Shown here in pieces: positions 1 to 8,435 of a stretch of 64,000 bases of DNA. The DNA is from Pedobacter nototheniae. GTDB lineage: Bacteria; Bacteroidota; Bacteroidia; Sphingobacteriales; Sphingobacteriaceae. Location: the NCBI RefSeq assembly GCF_004335085.1, contig NZ_RQRS01000011.1, forward strand, positions 62,001-126,000. The letters are read 5' to 3'. The notes below the pieces were generated by a model, which was given only the letters and a program-made list of their open reading frames with translations, did no database searches and was not told the DNA's origin. The translations under genes and the position numbers were made by a program. The number at the start of each line of letters is the position of its first letter. Positions within the stretch are counted from its first letter, which is position 1.

Positions 1-1145
1 AGGTATGACTTGTAGGTAAGTGGCGATAAAGCAAGTTTTAAAAGGATTGTTAATGCAAAAATAATTAAGCCATAACCCCAGTTAAAACGCTCTAAAAGGT
101 TAAATACCGGTAATACAATGAAACGGTTTACATATTTTAAAGGCCAGTAACCTAAATCCACCTGCTTTTCAAGCTCATAACCTTGATCTTGTAACGTAGA
201 GAACTTATTGGTTCCAAAATAGAATTCCATATCATAACTCTGCGCAGCCAAATGACTATAAGGCAATTGCATATTTGCAGCATAAGATTTAACCTGACCA
301 GGAACAGTAGGGATTTTAACTTCTAAACTTCCTTTGTCAAAGCCGTTTTTGTCGATTAACGCAGCAGAGAAAAAGTGTTGTTTGAATGAAAACCACTGAA
401 TTTTGCCTTTTGCAAGATCTTCTTTCTCTTCCTTAGATACGCTTAAGTGATCCACATCACCATTTACATATTTGTAATAAGGAGCAGAGTAACGGTGCTC
501 ACTTTCAATTGATTTTTCTTGCTGTAATAAAGTAGCTTCCCAGTTTAATCCAACATTATTACCAGAAATAATCTGTTGTAAGCCTACTAAATTAATTTTA
601 AAGCCAACCTTATTGCTTAAAGCTTTTAAATCGTAAAGGTACTCTACATATTGGTTTGAACCATAGTTAGCACGCATAGTTAAGGTATTGCCAGTTTTAG
701 TTGGCGTAAAAAACAAATCGTTTGTATTAACTACTTTACCAGCAGCATTTAAGTTTAAGCCAAATTTATTTTCGTCTCCGCTAAATAAAATTAAAGGTTT
801 ACCACTAAATGTTTTTTGTCCTTTAACCTCAACAGAAGAAATTTTACCACCTTTATTGCTGAAAGTGATTAATAAATTTTCATTTTCCAATACAGAGTTT
901 GATACTGTACCCGTTAAAGCGGTACCAAAGGGCCCTTTTAATGCTAATGAATCAATAGTTGGAACAACTGCAGCTGTTTTAACTGTATCTTTTTGAGCCG
1001 GAGCCACTCCAGCTTTTTTCAAAGAATCTAAATGTTCTTTTTCTTTTGCTTTTTTTATTTCAACCTCGCTCGGTTTTAAAAAATAGAATGATCCTGCCAA
1101 AATGATCATAATCAGGAACAGTCCTGTGAAGGTATTTCTATCCAT
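1..1145 (-). CDS. yidC: Membrane protein insertase YidC (C-terminus outside window)
   Basis: YidC inserts and folds inner-membrane proteins, alone or with SecYEG. The reading frame starts at the ATG complementary to 1143-1145 and stays open to the window edge, so about 381 residues are visible. They show an N-terminal signal-anchor helix (start MDRNTFTGLFLIMIILAGSF), a Lys/Glu-rich linker, the large periplasmic beta-sandwich domain of Gram-negative YidC, and the first segment of the conserved membrane core (NRFIVLPVFNLLERF followed by GLIIFALTILLKLALSPLTY near the edge). The remaining transmembrane helices lie outside the window. The gene is 20 bp downstream of pyrG on the same strand and is probably co-transcribed with it. 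The identification is firm from the domain layout and the conserved core; only the C-terminus is unseen. Confidence 0.93.
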   Translation of the reverse strand, partial: MDRNTFTGLFLIMIILAGSFYFLKPSEVEIKKAKEKEHLDSLKKAGVAPAQKDTVKTAAVVPTIDSLALKGPFGTALTGTVSNSVLENENLLITFSNKGGKISSVEVKGQKTFSGKPLILFSGDENKFGLNLNAAGKVVNTNDLFFTPTKTGNTLTMRANYGSNQYVEYLYDLKALSNKVGFKINLVGLQQIISGNNVGLNWEATLLQQEKSIESEHRYSAPYYKYVNGDVDHLSVSKEEKEDLAKGKIQWFSFKQHFFSAALIDKNGFDKGSLEVKIPTVPGQVKSYAANMQLPYSHLAAQSYDMEFYFGTNKFSTLQDQGYELEKQVDLGYWPLKYVNRFIVLPVFNLLERFNWGYGLIIFALTILLKLALSPLTYKSY

Positions 1146-1165
1146 TATTGTTGTTTAAACTGCTT

Positions 1166-2782
1166 TTAATTGGTTTTCTTCTTCGCATACTCCATTGCAG
1201 CGGCGACAAATTTAACAAAAAGTGGGTGAGGATTAGCAACTGTTGATTTTAATTCTGGGTGAAACTGTCCGCCAATAAAAAATGGATGGTTTTTCAACTC
1301 TACAATTTCTACCAAATTCGATTCAGGGTTCATTCCTGATGCAATCATGCCAGCCTCTTCATATTGTTTTAAATACTCATTATTAAACTCATAACGATGA
1401 CGGTGGCGCTCGTTAATATGTTGTTTGCCATAAATAGCAAAAGCCTTAGTGCCTTTTTTAATATCACATGGATAAGAACCTAAGCGCATTGTACCACCTT
1501 TATTTGTAATTTTTTTCTGCTCTTCCATCATGTTAATTACTGGATTTGCAGCATTTTCTTCAATTTCTGTTGTGTGCGCATCTTTTAAGCCTAATACATT
1601 ACGGCCAAATTCAATTACTGCACATTGCATACCTAAACATATACCAAAGAAAGGAATGTTGTTCTCTCTAACGTATTTAATGGTGTCAATTTTACCCTCA
1701 ATACCACGGCTACCAAACCCTGGTGCAACTAAAACGCCATGCAAATGTCCTAATTTCTCTTTAACGTTATCAGGGAAAATACCTTCTGAGTGAATATATT
1801 CTACTTTTACTTTGCACTCATTTTTAGAACCAGCATGTATAAAAGATTCTATAATTGATTTATAAGCATCAGGTAATTCTACATATTTACCAACCAATCC
1901 AATTCTAACTTCTGCTGTAGGATTTTTTAATCTTCCCAAAAAGTCTTTCCAGTTTTCAAGGTTAGGCTCATTTTTAGTCGGTAATTTTAATTTCGCTAAG
2001 ACAGTTTTATCCAATTGCTCTTTTAACATCAACAATGGCACATCATAAATTGTAGATGCATCCATCGATTCGACTACGGCATTGATGTTAACGTTACAAA
2101 ATAATGCAATTTTTTTTCTAATCTCAGGACTAATGTGATGCTCGGTTCTGCAAACAAGAATATCTGGTTGAATACCATATTCCAATAATGCCTTAACAGA
2201 GTGTTGTGTTGGCTTTGTTTTTAACTCACCAGCTGCTGCTAAATAAGGTACTAATGTTAAATGAATTACAATGGCATTAGTACTGCCTTCTTCCCACTTA
2301 AACTGGCGTACAGCTTCAATAAAAGGAAGAGATTCAATATCGCCTACGGTACCACCTAACTCAGTAATAACGATATCGTAATCGCCACTTTCGCCTAAAA
2401 TGCGCATGTTGCGTTTAATCTCGTCGGTAATATGAGGCACTACTTGAACAGTTTTTCCTAAATATTCGCCTTTACGTTCTTTATTAATAACGTTTTGATA
2501 AATACGTCCTGTTGTAATGTTATTGGCTTGTGACGTTGGAACGTTTAAAAAACGCTCATAGTGACCAAGATCTAAATCGGTTTCAGCACCATCTTCAGTA
2601 ACAAAACATTCGCCGTGCTCGTAAGGGTTTAGCGTTCCCGGATCAATATTGATATAAGGATCGAATTTTTGAATGGTTACACGGTAGCCACGTGCCTGTA
2701 AAAGTTTAGCTAAAGAAGCGGAAATAATGCCCTTACCTAAAGAGGAAGTAACACCACCCGTAACAAAAATATACTTAGTCAT
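1166..2782 (-). CDS. pyrG: CTP synthase
   Basis: Converts UTP, ATP and glutamine to CTP in the last step of pyrimidine nucleotide synthesis. The protein has 538 residues, the usual length. The N-terminal synthetase domain begins with [20 protein letters not shown], including the P-loop-like GKG motif, and continues to about residue 270. The C-terminal class I glutamine amidotransferase domain has the nucleophile elbow GICLGMQ near residue 381 and the His/Glu pair in QFHPEL near the end. A TACCTTTG element lies 53 bp upstream of the start. The downstream neighbour yidC is 20 bp away on the same strand. All catalytic motifs are present, so the call is secure. Confidence 0.98.
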   Translation of the reverse strand: MTKYIFVTGGVTSSLGKGIISASLAKLLQARGYRVTIQKFDPYINIDPGTLNPYEHGECFVTEDGAETDLDLGHYERFLNVPTSQANNITTGRIYQNVINKERKGEYLGKTVQVVPHITDEIKRNMRILGESGDYDIVITELGGTVGDIESLPFIEAVRQFKWEEGSTNAIVIHLTLVPYLAAAGELKTKPTQHSVKALLEYGIQPDILVCRTEHHISPEIRKKIALFCNVNINAVVESMDASTIYDVPLLMLKEQLDKTVLAKLKLPTKNEPNLENWKDFLGRLKNPTAEVRIGLVGKYVELPDAYKSIIESFIHAGSKNECKVKVEYIHSEGIFPDNVKEKLGHLHGVLVAPGFGSRGIEGKIDTIKYVRENNIPFFGICLGMQCAVIEFGRNVLGLKDAHTTEIEENAANPVINMMEEQKKITNKGGTMRLGSYPCDIKKGTKAFAIYGKQHINERHRHRYEFNNEYLKQYEEAGMIASGMNPESNLVEIVELKNHPFFIGGQFHPELKSTVANPHPLFVKFVAAAMEYAKKKTN

Positions 2783-2834
2783 GATTGTGATTTTTTACAG
2801 CAGATGTAAAAATTGCTGCTTTTTGTACGGGATA

Positions 2835-2842
2835 CAAAGGTA
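2835..2842 (-). promoter_or_regulatory. Candidate -7 element of the pyrG promoter
   Basis: On the minus strand this reads TACCTTTG, matching the Bacteroidota -7 consensus TAnnTTTG, 53 bp before the pyrG ATG. I do not see a clear TTTG at the expected -33 distance, so the call rests on one box. Confidence 0.45.
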
Positions 2843-3010
2843 AGAAAATTACCCATTTCTATTCCCTATAAAAATAATTATTTTAAATATGATAAAGTTG
2901 TGTTATTCAGTACTGTAAGTAAAGTTTTAAAAAAATAATCGTATTTTTTATTTTAGGTGCTCATCCTTTTAGGATTGAAACTTTATTTTTTTAAGCTTTT
3001 ACCTTAATAT

Positions 3011-3445
3011 TTAACCAGTATTAAACTTGTATGGTGCCATAATAACGCTTATTTCGAAACAGCCAGATATAGCCAAAAGGATAGGTTTTTCATCATCAAA
3101 GGGGCACGTGCTTGTCTTTAAAAAATAACCTCTAATAGCGTCTTGTCCATTAATACTACAACTCTCGTGCAAAACGGATGGAACAAATCTGTAACAGGCA
3201 TACGCATTATTTGAACCATAATTTACGGCACGAGCTCCACTTGGGTTGTAAACATATTTTCTTGTTGCTCCACCAAAAGGCCATGTTCCAGTTCCAACAT
3301 CAGTGAATGGTCCTGAAGCATCATAATAAACTGAACCACCATAAATGCAAACCATAACCACCTCATGAGGTGGTTCATTTTGTGCAAATAAATTAAAAGA
3401 AGTAAAAAGTAGTAGAAATATTGAAACGTATAGCTCCCTTTTCAT
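3011..3445 (-). CDS. Small secreted protein of unknown function
   Basis: A 144-residue protein with a clear signal peptide (hydrophobic SIFLLLFTSFNLFAQ, cleavage expected after AQ). The mature part is Gly/Tyr/Ser-rich and has several cysteines (MVC, YACYRF, ESCS, STCPFDD, SGCFE) that could pair outside the cytoplasm. The CPFDDEKPILLAISG segment resembles a short C-terminal hydrophobic tail seen in small exported Bacteroidota proteins, but here it ends unusually (FEISVIMAPYKFNTG), which could reflect a shifted or altered C-terminus. It stands alone between pyrG and a lipoprotein gene, with AT-rich gaps of about 200 bp on each side. I do not recognise a function. Confidence 0.6.
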   Translation of the reverse strand: MKRELYVSIFLLLFTSFNLFAQNEPPHEVVMVCIYGGSVYYDASGPFTDVGTGTWPFGGATRKYVYNPSGARAVNYGSNNAYACYRFVPSVLHESCSINGQDAIRGYFLKTSTCPFDDEKPILLAISGCFEISVIMAPYKFNTG

Positions 3446-3656
3446 AAATGTTTTTATTTATAAATGGAGCACGACTATAACAATGGGGAGGATACCAAAC
3501 AATTATGCCTTGTAAACGAGCAAAATATTTGATAATCGGTGAAAGGTATGGAATATAGTTGATTAAATTTTTATGAGTTAGGGATTTGACTTATTAAAAT
3601 TTTTCACAGCTTAATAGGTATAAAAGTTTCAATTATAATTAATTACATAATTACTA

Positions 3657-4202
3657 TTAGCAGCACTTGTAATAAACTTTTACTTTTTGCTCTTTTTCGC
3701 TCCAAGCGATGTAAATATTATTTTCTTTACCCAAGCGATATTTAAAGCCATTAAGTTTAGATTTTTTTAATTCCTCATAAAGAGCCTTGTCTGGGGTGTT
3801 TTTATCAGCTTTATCATCAGGCATAACAGCAGGCTCTAAAAAATTATCTTCGCTGAAAAAATCGTTAGCTATTGTTTTCAAGAAAATTACCTGATCCTTT
3901 TCTTTTGATAAATCAATATTAGGATCGGTGTTACTAACTAAATCAGTGCCTTTTATTTTTACATTATAAATCTGCTTGCCTTCTGCAGTGGTGATAGAGA
4001 AATTTAAAATCATATCCTCAGGCTTTCTTCCTGTAAGTTCAATTTTAAAAGAATCTAAGGTTTTTAAGCTTGAAAAGGATTGAGCTATGCTCGAATTAAC
4101 ATTTTTAAACTCAATAGAATCTCCTTTACCATCTTTTTTATTGCTTGTGCATGCAGAAATTATAAATACAGTAAAGAGCAGGAGTAAGGCCGTGTTTTTC
4201 AT
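3657..4202 (-). CDS. Putative lipoprotein of unknown function
   Basis: A 181-residue protein. The N-terminus has a lysine, a hydrophobic stretch (TALLLLFTVFIISAC) and a cysteine at about residue 18, a lipoprotein signal (lipobox ISAC) followed by a polar TSNKKDGKGD linker. The mature protein is rich in Lys/Asp and ends in VKVYYKCC. I recognise no domain. It lies divergently from the MarR-GNAT gene, so the 123-bp gap holds both promoters. Export and lipidation are inferred from the signal; the function is unknown. Confidence 0.65.
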   Translation of the reverse strand: MKNTALLLLFTVFIISACTSNKKDGKGDSIEFKNVNSSIAQSFSSLKTLDSFKIELTGRKPEDMILNFSITTAEGKQIYNVKIKGTDLVSNTDPNIDLSKEKDQVIFLKTIANDFFSEDNFLEPAVMPDDKADKNTPDKALYEELKKSKLNGFKYRLGKENNIYIAWSEKEQKVKVYYKCC

Positions 4203-4265
4203 ATGAAAGTTTAATGAGCCCCAAAATAGTAATTTTTTATTGTAGCTATAATCCTTAAAGAAAAA

Positions 4266-4296
4266 TTTGCAGAGTTAATAAATGTAAATATATTTG
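4266..4296 (+). promoter_or_regulatory. Consensus Bacteroidota promoter of the MarR-GNAT gene
   Basis: TTTG at 4266-4269, exactly 19 bp of spacer, then TATATTTG at 4289-4296. This is a full match to TTTG-N19-TAnnTTTG, the promoter recognised by the primary sigma factor of Bacteroidota. The start codon of the regulator follows 29 bp after the -7 box. Confidence 0.75.
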
Positions 4297-4310
4297 CGTA
4301 ACTGATTACG
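4297..4310. promoter_or_regulatory. Palindromic operator candidate
   Basis: CGTAA-CTGA-TTACG is a perfect inverted repeat placed directly after the -7 box, covering the expected transcription start, and is followed by the further palindromes TACGTA and AATTAATT. A site here would block transcription of the MarR-type gene behind it, which fits autorepression. This is an inference from position and symmetry. Confidence 0.45.
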
Positions 4311-4325
4311 TAATTAATTGTTGTT

Positions 4326-5279
4326 ATGAATTTTTTTGAACAAATTGGTAAGGTTGCTTTAGGAAGTAGGTTAAGAATGTTAACGGATAAGGTAACGGAA
4401 GATGGAAAGCAGATTTATAAAATGTACGATATTGATATGCAACCCAAGTGGTTTCCAGTATTTTATTCGCTATCAAAGGGGGAGGCTAAAACCATTACTG
4501 AAATAGCAAAGTCAATTGGTCATTCGCACCCCTCGGTTAGTAAAATGATTGGCGAAATGCTAAAGAAAGGTTATGTGCAGGAAAAGAAAGACCAAACTGA
4601 TGGCCGCAAAAACAATGTGGTACTATCTGATCTTGGAAATAAAATATTGGAAAAACTGGAAGATCAGTTAATTGATGTAAATGCTGCTGTAGATGAAATA
4701 ACCAAACAAACTCAAAATGATTTATGGGAAGCGATTGGCGAATGGGAATTTTTATTAGAGCAGAAAAATTTGTTAAGAAGAGTAATGGAAAAAAAGAAAG
4801 AAAGAGAGGGTAATAAGGTAGAAATTGTTAGTTATGAACCAAAATATCAAGATGCTTTTAAAGGTTTAAACGAAGAGTGGATTTCTACATATTTTACAAT
4901 GGAAGAAACCGATTATAAAGCTTTGGATAACCCACAAGGCTATATTTTAGATAAAGGCGGTTATATTTTAGTGGCGTTATACGATGGAGAACCTTTAGGA
5001 GTTTGTGCTTTAATTAAAATGAATGATGAGGAGCATGATTATGAATTAGCTAAAATGGCGGTATCTCCAAAGGCCCAAGGGAAAAATATTGGCTTTTTAT
5101 TAGCATCGGCTATTGTAGAGAAGGCAAAAGCACTTGGCGCTTCGAAATTATATTTAGAAAGTAATACCATTTTAAAGCCGGCTATTAATTTATACCATAA
5201 ACTTGGGTTTAAAAAAATAGCTGGTAAACCTACACCTTATACACGTTGCAACATACAAATGGAGTTGATAATAACTTAG
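4326..5279 (+). CDS. MarR-family regulator fused to GNAT N-acetyltransferase
   Basis: A 317-residue two-domain protein. Residues 1 to about 145 form a MarR-type winged helix (KTITEIAKSIGHSHPSVSKM is the recognition region, and QTDGRKNNVVLSDLG the wing). Residues from about 165 to the end form a GNAT acetyltransferase with the acetyl-CoA loop AVSPKAQGKNIGFLL and the C-terminal ALGASKLYLESNTILKPA and YHKLGF motifs. Such fusions are known; the natural acceptor substrate is usually unknown, and the regulator may act on a neighbouring resistance or metabolic gene. Here the only close neighbour is the divergent lipoprotein gene. A consensus promoter and a palindrome lie directly upstream, which suggests autoregulation. 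Domain assignment is firm; substrate and targets are not. Confidence 0.88.
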   Translation: MNFFEQIGKVALGSRLRMLTDKVTEDGKQIYKMYDIDMQPKWFPVFYSLSKGEAKTITEIAKSIGHSHPSVSKMIGEMLKKGYVQEKKDQTDGRKNNVVLSDLGNKILEKLEDQLIDVNAAVDEITKQTQNDLWEAIGEWEFLLEQKNLLRRVMEKKKEREGNKVEIVSYEPKYQDAFKGLNEEWISTYFTMEETDYKALDNPQGYILDKGGYILVALYDGEPLGVCALIKMNDEEHDYELAKMAVSPKAQGKNIGFLLASAIVEKAKALGASKLYLESNTILKPAINLYHKLGFKKIAGKPTPYTRCNIQMELIIT

Positions 5280-5309
5280 TTTAATCAGACGGAAAGTTAT
5301 TTATAAACG

Positions 5310-5397
5310 TGATTGAAGCGGCATCTCCCGATTTTTCATCGGGAATATAGCGTAAAGCAGGGCAAGGGAATCAAAAAAGTGCCGAACCTTGCTTTAC
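5310..5397 (+). repeat. Intergenic palindromic repeat element, copy 1
   Basis: About 50 bp (5310-5362) match, with few differences, the reverse complement of 15245-15302. The shared core reads AAGCGGCATC, a short hairpin (here CCCGAT at 5327-5332 and ATCGGG at 5338-5343), then ATATAGCG and AAAGCAGG. In this copy GTAAAGCA (5352-5359) pairs with TGCTTTAC (5390-5397), giving a second hairpin. It sits between the convergent MarR-GNAT and kdsB genes and may act as their terminator. It resembles a dispersed non-coding repeat of the genome. Confidence 0.6.
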
Positions 5398-5427
5398 AAA
5401 TAATGAAGAATATCTTTAAAAAAGAGG

Positions 5428-6153
5428 TTACACAATTTTCAACAGATCCTCTGGTGTATCAATTGCCAGGGTTTCTATATGTGTAATTTTAGTTTGGATT
5501 TTATAGCCATTTTCTATCCAACGCAGTTGTTCCAAGCTTTCGGCAATTTCTAGTGCTGATTGCGGAAGCTTAGTAATTTCTTTTAAAATAGAATTACGAT
5601 AACCGTAAATACCAATATGCTTAAAAAATGAATAGTTATTAATCCATTCACTTTCGTTTACAGTTCGAATAAATGGAATAGGGTGCCTGCTAAAGTAAAT
5701 AGCCTCACCATTAAGGTTAATTACAACTTTAGGGCTATTGGCGTTAAATAATTCTTCTGATTGCGTAATGGGCTTAATTAATGTAGCCAGTTGTGTATCA
5801 TTGGAATCAAAGCATGATGCTAAAAGATCAATTTGTGCGGGATCAATAAAGGGTTCATCGCCCTGAATATTTATTATGGCATCAAAATTTGGATATTGTT
5901 CTGCAACTTCTGCGCAACGATCTGTACCGCTTTGATGTGTAGATTTTGTTAAAGCATATTCGCCACCAAATTTCACTACCTCTGCTATAATACGTTCATC
6001 ATCAGTAGCTACAACCACTTTACTTAAGCTGGTTGCCTTTTGTGCTTGCTCATAAACCCGTTGTATCATGCTTTTGCCATTAATAACTACTAATGGTTTA
6101 CCAGGAAAGCGGGTAGAGGCAAAGCGTGCTGGAATAATACCTATAATTTTCAT
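5428..6153 (-). CDS. kdsB: 3-deoxy-manno-octulosonate cytidylyltransferase
   Basis: Activates KDO as CMP-KDO for the inner core of lipopolysaccharide, in the cytoplasm. The 241-residue length is typical. The N-terminal nucleotide-binding signature IIPARFASTRFPGKPL is complete, followed by VVVATDDERI, SGTDRCAEVA and NIQGDEPFIDP, the conserved metal/nucleotide region. The C-terminus carries the usual GIYGYR and LEQLRWIENGYKI segments. It is 1 bp from the DUF5808 gene and 220 bp from the kinase gene on the same strand, so the three probably form one transcript. Confidence 0.96.
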   Translation of the reverse strand: MKIIGIIPARFASTRFPGKPLVVINGKSMIQRVYEQAQKATSLSKVVVATDDERIIAEVVKFGGEYALTKSTHQSGTDRCAEVAEQYPNFDAIINIQGDEPFIDPAQIDLLASCFDSNDTQLATLIKPITQSEELFNANSPKVVINLNGEAIYFSRHPIPFIRTVNESEWINNYSFFKHIGIYGYRNSILKEITKLPQSALEIAESLEQLRWIENGYKIQTKITHIETLAIDTPEDLLKIV

Positions 6154-6154
6154 G

Positions 6155-6355
6155 CTATTTCACTAAAATACTCCAGGCAATAGGTATAATTATAATTAGG
6201 GCTAATACCACAAAAGAAATTGGATGAGCAAAGTTAAATGTCCAACCTAATGATTCTGCTTGTTTGCGTACAATAAATCTGGAATCTTTTTTATTGAAAT
6301 AAAAAATACCCCATTTCCAATTGCTAGGGTCATCATGTTGGAAATCTTTGCTCAT
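6155..6355 (-). CDS. DUF5808 family small membrane protein
   Basis: A 66-residue protein. The N-terminal half, with DDPSNWKWGIFYFNKKDSR and a following Lys/Arg segment, matches my memory of the DUF5808 domain (a W-x-x-G-x-x-Y-x-N pattern). The C-terminal half is one strong transmembrane helix (PISFVVLALIIIIPIAWSIL). It is placed between the deoxynucleoside kinase gene (18 bp upstream) and kdsB (1 bp downstream), so it is translated as part of that operon. Its function is unknown. Confidence 0.75.
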   Translation of the reverse strand: MSKDFQHDDPSNWKWGIFYFNKKDSRFIVRKQAESLGWTFNFAHPISFVVLALIIIIPIAWSILVK

Positions 6356-6373
6356 CTTATATAAATTATTTTG

Positions 6374-6988
6374 TTAGAAAAGTCCGTTTATTTCAGCTTC
6401 AATAGCTTGTATAACAGTACCTAAATCTTCAGGATTGTTTGTGAAATCCAACTTATCCTTATCTAAAATTAATAATTTTCCTAGATCATAACCTTTAATC
6501 CAGGCCTCATATTTTTCGTTAAGTTTAGATAGATAGTCTATTCTAATGCCTGCTTCATATTCGCGACCTCTACGTTGTATATTATTTACCAGAGTTGGTA
6601 CTGATGCACGTAAATAAACCAACAAATCTGGTGGTTTAATAAATGAGGTTACGTTTTGAAAAATCGCACGATAATTATCATGGTCACGGGTGGTCATTAA
6701 AGCCATATCATGCAAGTTCTCAGCAAAAATATGGGCATCTTCATAAATCGTTCTGTCTTGAATTACATTACGATTGTTTTTTTCAATTTCAGTAATCTGC
6801 TGAAAACGGCTATTCAGGAAGTAAATCTGCAAGTTGAAACTCCAGCGTTTCATATCGCTATAAAAATCTTCCAGATAAGGATTGTTGTCAACAGCTTCAT
6901 ATAGAGCTTCCCAACCATAATTTTTTGCCAGTAAACCTGTCAATGTTGTTTTACCGGCGCCTATATTGCCAACTATCGCTATGTGCAT
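6374..6988 (-). CDS. Deoxynucleoside kinase (dAdo/dGuo kinase type)
   Basis: Phosphorylates deoxynucleosides in the salvage of DNA precursors. The 204-residue protein starts with the P-loop HIAIVGNIGAGKTTL, has the substrate-side segment EAVDNNPYLEDFYSD and the DRTIYEDAHIFAENL motif (the family DRS/DRT motif), then RGREYEAGI in the lid position. Length and motifs fit the bacterial deoxyadenosine/deoxyguanosine kinase group; the exact substrate cannot be told from sequence alone. It is the first gene of a likely operon with the DUF5808 gene and kdsB. A TATTTTTG element (7031-7038 on the minus strand) lies 42 bp before the start. Confidence 0.9.
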   Translation of the reverse strand: MHIAIVGNIGAGKTTLTGLLAKNYGWEALYEAVDNNPYLEDFYSDMKRWSFNLQIYFLNSRFQQITEIEKNNRNVIQDRTIYEDAHIFAENLHDMALMTTRDHDNYRAIFQNVTSFIKPPDLLVYLRASVPTLVNNIQRRGREYEAGIRIDYLSKLNEKYEAWIKGYDLGKLLILDKDKLDFTNNPEDLGTVIQAIEAEINGLF

Positions 6989-7030
6989 ATTGTTTTGATG
7001 TGATTAAGGGAAAAAATAGGAATTGAAACT

Positions 7031-7038
7031 CAAAAATA
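7031..7038 (-). promoter_or_regulatory. Candidate -7 element of the kinase/DUF5808/kdsB operon
   Basis: Reads TATTTTTG on the minus strand, matching TAnnTTTG, 42 bp before the start of the kinase gene. No convincing -33 box was found. Confidence 0.4.
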
Positions 7039-7062
7039 ATATTCCTTAATCTATTTAACTAA

Positions 7063-8061
7063 TTAAAAACTTTTAAAACCGATTAAACTACGTACCTCTC
7101 TGATTGTTTTTTGTGCGCTTTCTCTTGCCTTTAATGCACCATGCTTAGCAACCTGTCTTAAATAGGTGTCATCTTTAGAAAGTTCTTCAATGCGCTCTCT
7201 AATTGGCGTATTAAATACAATCATATCCTCGGCAAGTTGTTTTTTCATGTCGCCATAACGGATTTGCATTTTGTTGTATAAAGCATCAAAGTGTTCGATT
7301 GTATCAGGAGTTGAAACAATTTTCATTAAATCGAATAGATTTTGAATAGCTTCTGGCTTGGCTTGATTTTCTTCTGTAGGACCGCTATCACTTACTGCTC
7401 TTGCAACTTTTTTACGGATTACTTCAGGGCTATCTGCCAAATAAATACAGTTTCCATCACCATCTGATTTACTCATTTTACCTTTACCTTCTAAACCAGG
7501 TACCTTAACAAGGTTCTCAGCATAGTTAAAAGCAAAAGATTCAGGGAAATAATCAGTATTATATAATCTGTTAAAACGGTTACTAAAGGTTCTGGTCATT
7601 TCCAGGTGTTGTTCCTGATCTTTACCCACAGGAACTTTATTTGCTCTGTGAATTAAAATATCGGCAGCCATTAATGTTGGGTAAGTTAATAAGCCAGCAT
7701 TAACATTATCAGGGTGCGAGCGGATTTTATCCTTAAAGGAAGCACTACGTTCCAATTCTCCTAAATAAGCATTCATATTAAGGTACAAATACAGCTCTGA
7801 AACCTCAGGTACATCCGATTGGATATAAATTGTAGTTTCTTCAGGGTTTATGCCGCAAGCCAAATACTCAACCAATACGTGCTTAACGTAGCCATGCAAA
7901 TCGGCTGGGGTAGGGTGCGTAGTTAATGAGTGAAGATCTGCAATAAAAAAATAGCAGTTATAGTCGTACTGCATCTTTACAAAATTGGTTACAGCACCAA
8001 AATAATTTCCTAAATGTAGCTTTCCTGTGGGCCTGATGCCGCTTACCACTGTTTCTTTCAT
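7063..8061 (-). CDS. trpS: Tryptophanyl-tRNA synthetase
   Basis: Charges tRNA-Trp in the cytoplasm. The protein has 332 residues, the usual size of the compact bacterial class I enzyme. The HIGH-type motif is TGKLHLGNYFGA (residues about 12-23), with the adenylate-contacting segments PVGKDQEQHLEMTR and VPGLEGKGKMSKSD (KMSKS near residue 197). The start ETVVSGIRPTGKLHLG is the normal beginning of this family, supporting the chosen ATG. It stands alone: 74 bp separate it from the kinase gene and it is divergent from plsC across a 374-bp gap. Confidence 0.97.
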   Translation of the reverse strand: MKETVVSGIRPTGKLHLGNYFGAVTNFVKMQYDYNCYFFIADLHSLTTHPTPADLHGYVKHVLVEYLACGINPEETTIYIQSDVPEVSELYLYLNMNAYLGELERSASFKDKIRSHPDNVNAGLLTYPTLMAADILIHRANKVPVGKDQEQHLEMTRTFSNRFNRLYNTDYFPESFAFNYAENLVKVPGLEGKGKMSKSDGDGNCIYLADSPEVIRKKVARAVSDSGPTEENQAKPEAIQNLFDLMKIVSTPDTIEHFDALYNKMQIRYGDMKKQLAEDMIVFNTPIRERIEELSKDDTYLRQVAKHGALKARESAQKTIREVRSLIGFKSF

Positions 8062-8144
8062 AATGGCCGAAATTAAAAATAAATTATGAGCAAAATGTAT
8101 TTTACATTCAACTTTATCTCATCAATTTTTATAATCGTAAATTC

Positions 8145-8173
8145 TCACTTAAATAGTGATCCATTTAAGTGAG
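8145..8173. repeat. Perfect 11-bp inverted repeat
   Basis: CTCACTTAAAT (8145-8155) and ATTTAAGTGAG (8163-8173) are exact reverse complements around a short spacer. No T-run follows on either strand, so it is not a standard terminator; it could be an operator or an RNA hairpin in a leader. Confidence 0.55.
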
Positions 8174-8420
8174 TTGTTGCATTCCGCTTATCATAATAAA
8201 AGCTACAAGTAAGGTTAGTTAACTTCCAAATAGCATTATTTAACTTTTGAAGTTTCTTTTAGTTAAACATAAGTTTGGCCATTAGATAAACTGTATAAAA
8301 GCGAAAAATTAATAACTTTAATTGCATGGATTAGGTGAGACCAACAAGAATAGCAAGTACTTAATTTTTTAGTTGAAGGATGCCCAATCTTCGACTATTT
8401 TAAAATGTCAAGCTATTTTA

Positions 8421-8428
8421 TACTTTTG
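8421..8428 (+). promoter_or_regulatory. Candidate -7 element of plsC
   Basis: TACTTTTG matches TAnnTTTG; TTTT lies 19 bp upstream at the -33 position. The ATG of plsC follows after only 7 bp, implying an almost leaderless transcript. Confidence 0.45.
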
Positions 8429-8435
8429 AAAAACA

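Larger units (their letters stand above)
8062..8435. other. Intergenic gap between trpS and plsC
   Basis: 374 bp of AT-rich sequence between divergent genes. It contains a perfect 11-bp inverted repeat (8145-8173, listed separately) and a -7 type box for plsC. I see no open frame or RNA gene with support. Confidence 0.5.

Noticed and set aside
688..996. Open frame on the plus strand inside the yidC gene
   Set aside because: It is the antisense shadow of the clearly recognised YidC periplasmic domain.
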